The position numbers and the translations under genes were made by a program. Shown in pieces: positions 7,721 through 16,694 of a DNA stretch of 64,000 nt (positions within the stretch are counted from its first letter, which is position 1; each line of letters starts with the position of its first letter). Origin of the DNA: Nitrososphaerota archaeon (lineage in GTDB: Archaea > Thermoproteota > Bathyarchaeia > Bathyarchaeales > Bathycorpusculaceae); contig JAISPR010000010.1 in NCBI GenBank assembly GCA_031274765.1, positions 1 through 64,000 of the forward strand. Reading direction: 5' to 3'. The notes below the pieces were generated by a model, which was not told the DNA's origin, did no database searches, and saw only the letters and a program-made list of their open reading frames with translations.

Positions 7721-8350
7721 TTGGTTCTTCGTTCAAACACGATTTTAGCTGTGGGAGCACATCCCGATGATATTGAATTAGGCTGCGGCGGAACCATCCG
7801 AGCTGCAACTATGTTGGGTAAAAAAGTCATAGCCGTTTTTATGTCAAAGGGTGAACACAGTGGCGACCCCGAAGTTAGACCCAAAGAAAGCATCGAAGCC
7901 CTAGCGATGCTTGGGGTCACTGAAGTTTACTTTGGAGATTTTCCAGATACTGAAATTCCCTGTTCACGCCAAGCCATTGATTTCTTAGAAGCCTTCTATG
8001 TAGCCAATAAACCCGAAACCATACTCACCCACACCGTAAATGATATCCACCAAGACCATCGTCAAGTTGGTTGGATATCTATGTCTGCATTTAGAAATGC
8101 CCCCCAAATTTTAGCGTTTGAAACCCCCCGAGTTACCCATAATTTTTCACCCGCCTATTTTGTGGATATAACCACGGGTGTAAATGATAAATGGACTGCA
8201 CTTAAATGTCATTTTTCACAAAAAACCAAACGGTACATCACCTATGAGTCTATGGTTAACTTGGCATCGTTTAGGGGGAGTCAAGTTAGTCTTCCGGCAG
8301 CCGAAGCTTTTGAGGTCGTACGTTATATTGAGCGTTCATATGCTCCTTAG
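7721..8350 (+). CDS. PIG-L/LmbE family sugar N-deacetylase
   Basis: The Zn-binding motif AHPDDIELGCGG at residues 13-24 and the distal HQDHRQV near residue 110 are the hallmarks of the PIG-L/LmbE fold, which removes N-acyl groups from GlcNAc-type sugars. The length (209 residues) is normal. TTG start, 11 bp after a GGAGG. It is followed within 15 bp by a WbqC gene and then a DegT aminotransferase, a grouping seen in amino-sugar loci of surface polysaccharides. Substrate is unknown. Confidence 0.88.
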   Translation: MVLRSNTILAVGAHPDDIELGCGGTIRAATMLGKKVIAVFMSKGEHSGDPEVRPKESIEALAMLGVTEVYFGDFPDTEIPCSRQAIDFLEAFYVANKPETILTHTVNDIHQDHRQVGWISMSAFRNAPQILAFETPRVTHNFSPAYFVDITTGVNDKWTALKCHFSQKTKRYITYESMVNLASFRGSQVSLPAAEAFEVVRYIERSYAP

Positions 8351-8364
8351 ACGGGGCGATATTT

Positions 8365-9033
8365 TTGATTGCAACGGGTCATCAACCAAATTATTTGCCC
8401 TGGCTTGGATTTTTTGATAAAATGCGGCGTGCCGATTTATTCATCATTGAAGATAATATCCAATTTGAACGTCAGGGGTTCACTAGTAGAAACCGGGTGA
8501 TGACCCAAGATGGCATACGGTGGCTTAGTGTCCCCATAGAACATGCAAAAAAGCCTTTATTTATTAATGAGGTAAAAATTGCTAACAAGAGCCGTCCACG
8601 GTGGGGACGTAAGCATTGGGCTACGCTAAAACATAGTTACTGTAAAACCCCCTATTGGGATGATTTTTCGGGTTTTTTTGAGGCAACCTATGAACAAGAG
8701 TGGATTTATCTTATTGATTTAAATATGCATCTCATTCGCGGTATTATGCGGTTTTTAAACATCACTAAGCCCTTGGTTCTTAGTTCTTCTCTTGGTGTGG
8801 AGGGCAAAAAAACCGAGTTAATTATTGCCCAATGTAAACAAGTTGGAGCAGATATTCAGCTTGCAGGGGATGGCGGCAAGAAATATATTAATCAAAAACT
8901 TTTTGAACGCGCCGGTATTGAGCTTGTTTTTCAAGAGTTTATCCCGCCGCTTTATCCTCAGACCACAACGACCTATGTTTCTAACCTTTCTGTTGTGGAT
9001 TATCTTTTCTGTACCGGCGGTAAACCCTGGTAA
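8365..9033 (+). CDS. WbqC family protein
   Basis: The N-terminal motif GHQPNYLPWLGFFDKM and the following DNIQFERQGFTSRNRV are diagnostic of WbqC-like proteins, which occur in O-antigen and capsule loci and are thought to modify sugars or transfer acyl/aminoacyl groups; no activity is firmly established. The conserved LSVPIEHA and GADIQLAGDGGKKYI segments are also present. A TTG start is assumed because the motif begins four residues later. Part of the PIG-L/WbqC/DegT run. Confidence 0.85.
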   Translation: MIATGHQPNYLPWLGFFDKMRRADLFIIEDNIQFERQGFTSRNRVMTQDGIRWLSVPIEHAKKPLFINEVKIANKSRPRWGRKHWATLKHSYCKTPYWDDFSGFFEATYEQEWIYLIDLNMHLIRGIMRFLNITKPLVLSSSLGVEGKKTELIIAQCKQVGADIQLAGDGGKKYINQKLFERAGIELVFQEFIPPLYPQTTTTYVSNLSVVDYLFCTGGKPW

Positions 9034-9048
9034 CTATGTGGTGATTGC

Positions 9049-10170
9049 ATGAAGGTTTCTTCTTCGTTTCCCTATTTCTCCAAGGATAGCATAAACGCTA
9101 TATTAGCCGATATGTCCCAGATGCTAAACAGTGGCCAATTAACTGATGGGCCCTTTAGTGAAGAATTTGAGCGCAAATTTGCCGCCTACACCAAGGCCAA
9201 GTATGCTGTTGCAGTAAGTTCAGGTTCAGCTGCTCTGGATGTAGCGCTGAGACATTATCGGCTGGCTGGCAAAGAAGTTATTGTGCCCACTAACACGTTT
9301 GTTTCAACTCCCAACGGAGTTGTCTTTGCAGGCGGAATTCCTGTGTTTGCCGATATGGACCCCCAAACTCTTTGTATTGACCTTGAGGATGTTAAACGTA
9401 GAGTTACATCCAAAACTGCTGGTGTTATCGTGGTGCATATTGCCGGGTTAATTTGTCCACAACTACTTGAGCTTAGAGAGTTTTGTAGAGAGCAAGAGCT
9501 TTTTCTCATAGAAGATAGCGCTCATGCTCATGGAGCAACCCTTGATGGGCAGATGGCGGGAACGTTTGGGGATGTTGGATGTTTTTCGTTTTATCCCACC
9601 AAAGTCATGACTAGTTGTGAGGGGGGTATGATATTGACTGCTGATGAAGAGTTTGCTTTGGAGGCTAGGTGTGTGAGGTCTTGTGGTCAGAATGCTAATC
9701 GTCAGATGGTTATGTTGGGGGATAATTGGCGGTTAAGTGAGCAGGCGGCGATTGTGGGGTTGCATCAGCTTGAGCATATAGAAGAGTTTTTGGCAAAGCG
9801 CAATCAGATAGCTGCTTGGTATGGGGAGGTGCTTGGGGATGTTGCGGAGGTATCGGTGCTTAGACCTCCTCCAAACATTAGGCATAGTTACTACAAGTAT
9901 CCGGTTGTGCTTACGTCGGGGATTGATTGTCAAAAAGTCGCGGAGGTTCTAAAGCGGCGGTTTGGGGTTGAGTCGGGTCATATTTATTATCCGCCTTGTC
10001 ATCTGCAACCCTATTATATGGAGACGTTTGGGTCTTGTGTGGGTGACTTGCCTATTGCTGAGCGGGTGTTAAAGCAGGTGATGTGTTTGCCTATGCATTA
10101 TTTGTTAACAAAACAAACCGTTGATTATGTTAGTGAAGCGCTGGTTTCAAGTATCGAAGCTGTTGTATAG
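9049..10170 (+). CDS. DegT/DnrJ/EryC1/StrS family sugar aminotransferase
   Basis: A full-length (373-residue) PLP-dependent aminotransferase acting on nucleotide-linked keto sugars. Motifs in order are NSGQLTDGPFSEEFERKFA, the phosphate-binding SSGSAALDVAL, EVIVPTNTFVSTPNG, the PLP aspartate in LIEDSAHAHGA, and the Schiff-base lysine in FSFYPTKVMTSCEGGM at about residue 185. It starts 15 bp after wbqC. It may pair with the FdtA-type ketoisomerase at 26131, as FdtA/FdtB do in 3-amino-3,6-dideoxyhexose synthesis; this pairing across 16 kb is inferred. The second half of the gene is visibly G/T-rich compared with the first. Confidence 0.92.
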   Translation: MKVSSSFPYFSKDSINAILADMSQMLNSGQLTDGPFSEEFERKFAAYTKAKYAVAVSSGSAALDVALRHYRLAGKEVIVPTNTFVSTPNGVVFAGGIPVFADMDPQTLCIDLEDVKRRVTSKTAGVIVVHIAGLICPQLLELREFCREQELFLIEDSAHAHGATLDGQMAGTFGDVGCFSFYPTKVMTSCEGGMILTADEEFALEARCVRSCGQNANRQMVMLGDNWRLSEQAAIVGLHQLEHIEEFLAKRNQIAAWYGEVLGDVAEVSVLRPPPNIRHSYYKYPVVLTSGIDCQKVAEVLKRRFGVESGHIYYPPCHLQPYYMETFGSCVGDLPIAERVLKQVMCLPMHYLLTKQTVDYVSEALVSSIEAVV

Positions 10171-10678
10171 GTTGTCGTGGTAGTGGAGGTAAACAGTGGT
10201 GTTTGGATTTTTTGTTGGTTCTATACGTATAGCTCTTGGCATGTGTCTAATTTTCCGCAAAATTTATGCACTGGGGTGGGGACTGTTTGATATATGTGTT
10301 TAGTTTTGAAAACGTTTCGAAACAACGTTTAGCGATTAAATAAAACATGTGTATAATTTATAAATAATTATGTGTAGTTCATATTTTTTAAACGCGTCTG
10401 TTCAGGTATTTTTATAATTTTGGTTCTTTTCAGGTATTTTTATCAACTGAGGTATAATAAATCTGGGATGTTAGGTTGTAATGTTGTTTGATGAATCTGA
10501 TTGGTTTACTGTTATTATTTCCATATTGGGGGGGTAGGTGTTGATAAATCTTGAATTTGTCTGATGCTGTTTATAGAACATTTAGATTTTGTTCCGGATG
10601 TTTCATCCTTAGAGCTTTAAAAGTTCGTTTACCCGAGTAACTTTTAAAGCCATTTGGGGTTTTGGAGGACTTTTTTCT
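10171..10678. other. Intergenic leader before the DPM-like gene
   Basis: About 500 bp without a gene. It contains two copies of TTCAGGTATTTTTAT at about 10402 and 10432, several A/T-rich possible TATA boxes, and a strong stem-loop near the downstream start (listed separately). Confidence 0.5.
10614..10650. promoter_or_regulatory. Stem-loop with perfect 12-bp arms upstream of a GT2 gene
   Basis: GCTTTAAAAGTT and AACTTTTAAAGC are perfect inverted arms around a 13-base loop. The hairpin ends 28 bp before the GTG start at 10679, and the GGAGGA ribosome site lies between. It could be an operator, a leader hairpin or a terminator for upstream reads. Confidence 0.5.
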
Positions 10679-11380
10679 GTGGTAACTGAACTTAGCTCAA
10701 CTATATCGGTGGTTATCGCAACATTAAATGAGGAAGCCGGAATAGGGCCAACAATAGGTGAGATGCAAAAGGTTTTGCGTAATCCCTACATGGTTGTCGT
10801 TGATGGTAATAGCGTTGACCGAACTATTGAGATAGCCAAAAATATGGGTGCCGATGTTATGCTGCAAGAAGGGCACGGCAAAGGGGCTGCCATGTTTCAA
10901 GGTATTAAAACACTTACCGCAAAGGTACCCTACATTGTTTTTACTGATGCCGATTACACCTATCCAGCTGAATACATCCCTGAGATGATTGAAATATTGG
11001 AAACCAATCCCCAGATTGGTATGGTTATTGGAAACCGTTTCAAAGGTCAATATAATCTCTCAAAAACAATAACAAATCCGTTTTATGTGGGTAACAAGCT
11101 TTTGGCATTTGCTCAACTAGTGATGAATGGAATAAATCTGGAGGATCCGCTCTCTGGTTTGCGGGTAGTGCGCTCTGAAGCCCTTGATGGCTGGAAACCC
11201 AAAAGCAAAGGATTTGATGTAGAAGCTGAAATGAATGCAATTGTGGAACGCAGAGGATATGGCATTATGGAAGTTCCCATCGATTACCGAAACCGAATGG
11301 GTGAAAAAAAACTTAAACTAAGGCACGGTTTTGGAATAATGAAACGAATCTTGGCTGAAAGCTTTACTTTTGAAGACTAA
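10679..11380 (+). CDS. Glycosyltransferase family 2, dolichyl-phosphate-hexose synthase-like
   Basis: The 233-residue protein begins with the GT-A nucleotide-binding strand VVIATLNEEAGIGPTIGEM and contains VVVDGNSVDRTIEIA, GHGKGAAMFQGI, the metal-binding FTDADYTYPAEYIPEM and GNRFKGQ, then DPLSGLRVVRSEAL. This is the pattern of archaeal dolichyl-phosphate mannose/glucose synthases that charge the lipid carrier on the inner face of the membrane. There are no C-terminal membrane helices, as in the DPM1 subtype. GTG start 11 bp after GGAGGA. The sugar is unknown. Confidence 0.88.
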   Translation: MVTELSSTISVVIATLNEEAGIGPTIGEMQKVLRNPYMVVVDGNSVDRTIEIAKNMGADVMLQEGHGKGAAMFQGIKTLTAKVPYIVFTDADYTYPAEYIPEMIEILETNPQIGMVIGNRFKGQYNLSKTITNPFYVGNKLLAFAQLVMNGINLEDPLSGLRVVRSEALDGWKPKSKGFDVEAEMNAIVERRGYGIMEVPIDYRNRMGEKKLKLRHGFGIMKRILAESFTFED

Positions 11381-11470
11381 CTTACCATTAATAATTGCAA
11401 ACCCCACATCACACCCAAAACATCGTTTATACAATTATTTTTTGTTCTGTAGCATATTTGGAGCACCATT

Positions 11471-12469
11471 ATGACCCCAAACCAATCTCCCCTAAAAATC
11501 GGTGTTGTCGGATTAGGCAAAATGGGCATCATGCACGCATGCTTGCTAAACACAATGCCAAACGTAGAAGTCCAAGCCCTATGCGATAAAAGCCGACTAA
11601 TACGTACAATAGCCAAACGCTCCTTCAAAGATGCCACCGTCACAGACTCCCTTGATAAATTTGCCGACTTAAACCTTGACGCCATCTACATGTTAACCCC
11701 CATACCAATTCACTATCCACTAATCAAACAAATCTATACCAAAAAACTAGCAAAACACATATTTGTAGAAAAAACCCTCACCTCCAACTATAATCAATCA
11801 GCCGAACTCTCAACAATAGCCCAAACCCAAGACAGCATCACTATGGTCGGTTACATGAAACGCTTCAGCACAACATTTAACCAAGCAAAACAACTCTTAG
11901 AAGAACAAGCCATAGGCAAACCCGAATCATTTAAAGCCTATGCCTTCTCCTCAGATTTTGCCAACACACCTAAGAGCACTCCGGCCTCAAATGCCCGCGG
12001 AGGCGTCATAGAAGACCTCGGCTCCCATATAGCTGACTTAGCCGTATGGTTCTTTGGAGACCTCACAGTCACAGACACAAAAATCAACTCCCAACTCTCA
12101 CCCACCTCAGAAGATGACCTAAGCTTCAATGTCACCACCAAACAAGGCCTACCTGGACATTTCGATGTCTCTTGGTGTAAACAAAACTATCGCATGCCCG
12201 AATTTAATCTATCCATCCAAGGCACAACCGGTAACTTGGACGTTAACGATGATGAAGTAAAATTAACCCTAAAAAATTCACCCCCAAAACACTGGTACCG
12301 CCACGACATGAACGATAACGTTGGCTTTCTCCTAGGAGGACCCGAATACTACCGTGAAAACCAATACTTCATACAATCCATCCTTTCAAAAACACCCCCC
12401 GAATCGAACTTTAAAAACACCCTAAGCGTTGACTACCTCTTAGAACAGGTAAGGCGACAGAGCAAATGA
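11471..12469 (+). CDS. Gfo/Idh/MocA family NAD(P)-dependent oxidoreductase
   Basis: Rossmann motif IGVVGLGKMGIMHACLL at residues 10-26 and the EKTLTSNYNQS segment (normally EKP) match this family, which oxidises or reduces sugar hydroxyls. The C-terminal domain has the usual GGVIEDLGSHIADLAVWFFG, with the catalytic His. RBS GGAGCACC precedes the ATG. The stop overlaps the start of the next gene (ATGA), so the two are translationally coupled. In surface-sugar loci such enzymes make 3-keto or uronic intermediates; the substrate is unknown. Confidence 0.88.
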   Translation: MTPNQSPLKIGVVGLGKMGIMHACLLNTMPNVEVQALCDKSRLIRTIAKRSFKDATVTDSLDKFADLNLDAIYMLTPIPIHYPLIKQIYTKKLAKHIFVEKTLTSNYNQSAELSTIAQTQDSITMVGYMKRFSTTFNQAKQLLEEQAIGKPESFKAYAFSSDFANTPKSTPASNARGGVIEDLGSHIADLAVWFFGDLTVTDTKINSQLSPTSEDDLSFNVTTKQGLPGHFDVSWCKQNYRMPEFNLSIQGTTGNLDVNDDEVKLTLKNSPPKHWYRHDMNDNVGFLLGGPEYYRENQYFIQSILSKTPPESNFKNTLSVDYLLEQVRRQSK

Positions 12470-13371
12470 ATCACAACCCTCTACGCCTCATAGTCGGCGA
12501 CAACCCCTTCCACGGCATTAGCCACCTCTCCCAGCAAAGAGCAAGAGAACGCACCCCCCCACAAACACCCCAAACAACACAACAAGCCGCCCACATAGTC
12601 GAGCGCTCAGTCGAAAACGGCGCCAATGGATTTATGTTCAGCGTCGATGAAACCACCTTAGCCATAATACAACAACTACGAAAAAACCACCCAACCTCCA
12701 AAACAAACCTATATGCCATTGCACCCTATGCCTACGCCTATGTTCGAAAAGCCACACAAACAGGAGGCGTATCAGGATTAGCGATGAATTTTGCACGAAA
12801 CATGCTTTTTTCCTCCAACGCCAAAGTCATCACCACAAACCTTGGGGGCCTTGCACAATTCAACCCCTCTGCTCTGCTCAAAACATATACCGCATACGAA
12901 CTATCACGCATAAAATCCGCTGCAGGCAACGACGCCCACATAGAATCATTTATGCTCCACGAAATCATAACCGACATGGCCTTAGCTCTCAACATGGAAT
13001 CCCTCTTCAAAGAATACATCACCTTTCTTGAAAACCGCCATATACGCCCCGGTTTTGAAACCCGCAATTTTTCTATCCTCATAGATAAATTTAACCACTG
13101 GAACATCGATTTGAGCAAACTAACCCTAACCTCTTCTTTTAACAAAGTCGGTTTCCAAATGTGTCCCTCTAAACGTGAGTGCGAAGAAGCCCTCAAACGT
13201 GCCGGTGGCGCCGAAATCATTGCTATGAGCGTCTTGGCTGCAGGATACCTCAAACCCATCGAAGCCGTTGATTATTTAACAAATCTAGAGGGAGTAAGTG
13301 GTGCAGTTATAGGCGTCTCAGGAGAGCATCAGGCAGATGAAACCTTTAGGGTTTTTCGTGAATGCTGCTAA
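12466..13371 (+). CDS. Predicted TIM-barrel protein of unknown function, coupled to the oxidoreductase
   Basis: The 301-residue soluble protein has alternating beta strands and helices (RLIVGDNPFHGISHL, VENGANGFMFSVDE, LYAIAPYAYAYV, AEIIAMSVLAAGYLKP, VSGAVIGVSGEHQADE), consistent with a (beta/alpha)8 barrel similar in outline to aldo/keto reductase or aldolase folds. The NPFHGISH start motif with its histidines may be functional. It overlaps the preceding Gfo gene by 4 bp and the following GT2 gene by 35 bp, so it very likely belongs to the same sugar pathway. I cannot name the family. Confidence 0.75.
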   Translation: MNHNPLRLIVGDNPFHGISHLSQQRARERTPPQTPQTTQQAAHIVERSVENGANGFMFSVDETTLAIIQQLRKNHPTSKTNLYAIAPYAYAYVRKATQTGGVSGLAMNFARNMLFSSNAKVITTNLGGLAQFNPSALLKTYTAYELSRIKSAAGNDAHIESFMLHEIITDMALALNMESLFKEYITFLENRHIRPGFETRNFSILIDKFNHWNIDLSKLTLTSSFNKVGFQMCPSKRECEEALKRAGGAEIIAMSVLAAGYLKPIEAVDYLTNLEGVSGAVIGVSGEHQADETFRVFRECC

Positions 13372-14572
13372 CCTGATTATCTTTGGTTTAGGAGTTTATT
13401 TTTTGATTTGGCTTTTAATTGTCTGGCTCGGAGTGGGCTTACTGTTTTTGGGTGTTCCAGGTATTTATTTCATTTACATGAAGCGTTGCTCAAAGGGAAC
13501 CTGGGGACTCTGTATGGATAGCGCCTATTTGCCCTCTGTTGCTATTTTTGTTCCGGTTTACAATGAACAAGCAGTCATAGGTTTAAAACTTGAAAATCTC
13601 TCCAAAGTGGTTTATCCACGCGATAAAGTCGAAATTATCATAGTTAATGATTCTTCATCAGATAATACTCTAAAAATTATTAATCAATATCTTACAGAAC
13701 ATCCTATATTCAAGATCACCTTATTTGATAGTAACAAACATTTGGGAAAAACGGGTTGTCTAAATCAGGCCCTAAAAACTGTTCAATCAGATATAGTTAT
13801 AATCTCAGATGCTGATTGTTTTTGGCCAACCGATATACTTCAAAAAGCGCTTTTTTATCTCTCAGATCCAAATGTTGGCGCTATAACTGCCCGGGAGTTG
13901 CTTCTAAATCCTGGGGACACTTGGGTGACTTTGACTGAGCAGTTCTATGACAGTACCATACAGTTGATACGAGTAGGTGAATCAAAGGTACATTCAACGC
14001 TTTTCTTTCAAGGTGGTTTTGCAGCCTATAAGCGCGGTATGCTAAAAGAATTTAACTCTGCAACCGATGACTCTGGAACAGCACTTGATATAATTCAAAA
14101 CAACAAACGCACGTTGCTGATTCCTGAAATCGGATTTTTCACTGTTAGTCCTACTGTTTGGCGAGATAAATTTTCTATGAAGATCCGCCGAGCCAATCAC
14201 CTGCAACAGCTCTGGGCAAGATGCCTTTGGTTAATGTTTCAGGGCAAACTTGTTATGCCTAAACGTATTGCGGTGCCTGAAAGTTTTCTCCATCTCTTCA
14301 ACCCTTTGCTGTTAGTTATATTAACCCTATTAACTGCAGGGGTTATGATTGTTTATCCTACTATGGCGCTGATTATACCGGGAATTTTTTGTTTGTTGTT
14401 GATAGTTAAAAAAACTAGACTGACCGCATTAGAACTTATTCAGAATAATCTTATTTTGCTAGTGGCGCTTAGCACTTTTTTGACAAAGCGTAAATTCAAA
14501 TTTTGGAAACCTGTCACAGAAACCCGCTCTGTTTTGAGTGCACAAGTACTGCGCGAAAAAAAACTAATCTAA
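13337..14572 (+). CDS. Membrane-bound processive-type glycosyltransferase family 2
   Basis: Two N-terminal membrane segments (about residues 5-50) lead into a GT-A domain: IFVPVYNEQAVIG, IIIVNDSSSDNTLKI, KTGCLNQALK and the DxD-type IISDADCFWP. GFFTVSPTVWRDKFSMKIRR leads to LQQLWARC, where the cellulose-synthase-like QxxRW motif is changed to QQLW. Two or three membrane helices follow near residues 315-380. This layout matches hyaluronan/cellulose-synthase-like enzymes. The ATG lies within the previous gene (35-bp overlap). Confidence 0.85.
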   Translation: MKPLGFFVNAANLIIFGLGVYFLIWLLIVWLGVGLLFLGVPGIYFIYMKRCSKGTWGLCMDSAYLPSVAIFVPVYNEQAVIGLKLENLSKVVYPRDKVEIIIVNDSSSDNTLKIINQYLTEHPIFKITLFDSNKHLGKTGCLNQALKTVQSDIVIISDADCFWPTDILQKALFYLSDPNVGAITARELLLNPGDTWVTLTEQFYDSTIQLIRVGESKVHSTLFFQGGFAAYKRGMLKEFNSATDDSGTALDIIQNNKRTLLIPEIGFFTVSPTVWRDKFSMKIRRANHLQQLWARCLWLMFQGKLVMPKRIAVPESFLHLFNPLLLVILTLLTAGVMIVYPTMALIIPGIFCLLLIVKKTRLTALELIQNNLILLVALSTFLTKRKFKFWKPVTETRSVLSAQVLREKKLI

Positions 14573-14687
14573 ACATCAATCAGATAAATGTAGAAAATAA
14601 TAACTTATATGATTAATTATTGTTATAAGGCTATACTTCTTTAATTAAACTATTATTTTTGTAGAGGTTCTAAACAAATTAAGGTTG

Positions 14688-15731
14688 ATGGCTACTTTGG
14701 ATTCGCAGTCTTTTGTGGTTACCGTAGGGATATGTGTAAAAAACAGTGCCGCCATCATCAAAAAAGCCATTGATAGCCTATGTCATCAAACATTTCCAGC
14801 TAAAAACACCGAGATAATCGTAGTTGACGGTAAAAGTAAAGACGGCACACTACAGATAATCAAAAACAGTCTCAAAACAGAATTTAGCAGAGTAGAATTT
14901 TTCCAAGAAAACAGCGGACTGGGCATTGCTAGACAAATGGTAATCCAAAAAGCCCGCGGTAAATACATCATCTGGCTTGACGCAGATATGATACTTGCAT
15001 CCAATTATTTAAAAAATCAAGTTGCTTTCATGGAACAAAATCCTCACGTGGGTATTGCCGGTGGAACCTACACACTCCATATCGGTCACGGATTAGCTGC
15101 TGACCTTGAAAATATCGCCTATGCGGTAGATTCTATTTTTGGTCGCCCCGGGAGCGCTTCTAAATTTGGTTACCTGCCCGGTGCAGAGGGTGCAATCTAT
15201 CGCGTAAAAGCGGTTCGTCAAGTCGGAGGATTTGATACCTGCATAAATGGTGCCGCCGAAGACACCGATTTAGCTTACCGCGTCAGAAAAAAAGGCTGGC
15301 ATCTGGCAATGACCCAAGAAAAATTCACCGAATCTACTCGAGCTTCATGGCAGACCCTTTGGAACCAATACAGTTGGTATGGACGCGGCGGACACTACAT
15401 ATTCCACAAAGATTCCCGATCGGTAAACCTTCTACAAATGTCACCCATGGCCGGATTTGTAGCAGGCATTCTACGCTCTCCTGGAGCCTATCTACTAACC
15501 CATAACACTTCTTTTCTTCTACTACCCTTCCACTATGCATACAAACGTATGGCCTGGCTCTACGGCTTCTACAACGCCCATCTAAACGGATATGGACACA
15601 ACCCAACTAACCCTAAACCCACTGCCCTACAAAAAACGATAACTTTAGACAAAATAGGTGCCCTCAAACAAAAAACAGCACAAACTCCCTACCCCATAAT
15701 TAATAGCCCCTATGTGCGGCACACTTTTTAG
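14688..15731 (+). CDS. Glycosyltransferase family 2
   Basis: GT-A signatures are VGICVKNSAAIIKKAIDSL, IIVVDGKSKDGT and IIWLDADMILASNYL, with an acceptor-side GGFDTCINGAAEDTDLAYR containing the conserved ED. The C-terminal part has one or two possible membrane segments. The next gene is a clear paralogue (same FDxxIxGAxEDTDL and QMSPMAGxVxGI segments), so the pair arose by duplication. I chose the ATG one codon after the TTG in the track. The coding strand is A/C-rich. Confidence 0.85.
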   Translation: MATLDSQSFVVTVGICVKNSAAIIKKAIDSLCHQTFPAKNTEIIVVDGKSKDGTLQIIKNSLKTEFSRVEFFQENSGLGIARQMVIQKARGKYIIWLDADMILASNYLKNQVAFMEQNPHVGIAGGTYTLHIGHGLAADLENIAYAVDSIFGRPGSASKFGYLPGAEGAIYRVKAVRQVGGFDTCINGAAEDTDLAYRVRKKGWHLAMTQEKFTESTRASWQTLWNQYSWYGRGGHYIFHKDSRSVNLLQMSPMAGFVAGILRSPGAYLLTHNTSFLLLPFHYAYKRMAWLYGFYNAHLNGYGHNPTNPKPTALQKTITLDKIGALKQKTAQTPYPIINSPYVRHTF

Positions 15732-15747
15732 ATTATAGAGGGTCAAT

Positions 15748-16653
15748 ATGACGCCATTTTTAACTGTGGGCATCTGTGTCCGTAACGGTGAAACCCTGCT
15801 CTCAGAGGCGATTGAGAGCGTTCTCCGACAAGAATACCCCAAAGAAAAACTCCAAATTATCTTTGTTGACGATGGCAGTCAAGACAATACCCCAAAAATA
15901 ATCCGCAAATACACTGCTCTATTGGGCCAAAGAGCAAAAACGTTCAAAACTTCCTGTCAAGGGTTGGGACACGCTCGCAACTATATCGTAAACAATGCAG
16001 ACGGAGAATACATCCTCTTTGTTGATGCCGATGAAATACTCACCCCAAACTACATAAAAGCCCAAGTTGAGGTCATGCAAAAAAACCCTCAAGTAGGGAT
16101 AACTGCAGGGGTTTTTAAAATTGTTCCCGGTAATCTCATGTTAAACTTGGAGATCGCACCCCACATCGTTAACCAGAAAAACTTTGGTAAACCCAAAAGT
16201 TTCATCTGGAAAACTGATAAACTTGTTGGCACCGGCGGAACAACTTTTCGCACATCTGCAGTGCGTCAAGTGCATGGTTTTGATGAAAACATCAAAGGGG
16301 CTGGAGAGGATACGGACTTGATTTTACGGATGCGAAAGGCAGGGTGGCTCCTTGAGCCTAACGCGGCAGAATTGTTTGAGCTACATAGTGGGTTATCTAG
16401 ACCCTCTGAGCTTTGGCAGAAATATTATTGGTACGGTTATGGGTGTCAAAAAAGTTTCCAGCAGACCTGTGGCGGTTTTTCTTTTCTGCGGATGTCTCCG
16501 ATGGCGGGGGTGGTTAGTGGAATTTTTTATTTGTTTCCTGCCTATAGATTTTTGCGGCAAAAACAAATGTTTTTGTTACCTCTACATTTTGGCTTTAAAC
16601 ATGTTGCTTGGATGTTTGGTTTTATGTGGGGTCAGCATAAAAATGGTAGCTAA
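15748..16653 (+). CDS. Glycosyltransferase family 2, paralogue of the preceding gene
   Basis: VGICVRNGETLLSEAIESVL, IIFVDDGSQDNTPKII and ILFVDADEILTPNYI define the GT-A fold, and GFDENIKGAGEDTDLILR the acceptor side. RMSPMAGVVSGIFYLFPAYRF is a conserved hydrophobic segment shared with the upstream paralogue. It starts 17 bp after that gene. Base use changes inside it: the first 500 bp are A/C-rich and the rest G/T-rich, with no break in the protein. Confidence 0.85.
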   Translation: MTPFLTVGICVRNGETLLSEAIESVLRQEYPKEKLQIIFVDDGSQDNTPKIIRKYTALLGQRAKTFKTSCQGLGHARNYIVNNADGEYILFVDADEILTPNYIKAQVEVMQKNPQVGITAGVFKIVPGNLMLNLEIAPHIVNQKNFGKPKSFIWKTDKLVGTGGTTFRTSAVRQVHGFDENIKGAGEDTDLILRMRKAGWLLEPNAAELFELHSGLSRPSELWQKYYWYGYGCQKSFQQTCGGFSFLRMSPMAGVVSGIFYLFPAYRFLRQKQMFLLPLHFGFKHVAWMFGFMWGQHKNGS

Positions 16654-16694
16654 AAACAAAAAGGGATAGTGAGGTAAATATTAATACAGCAAGG

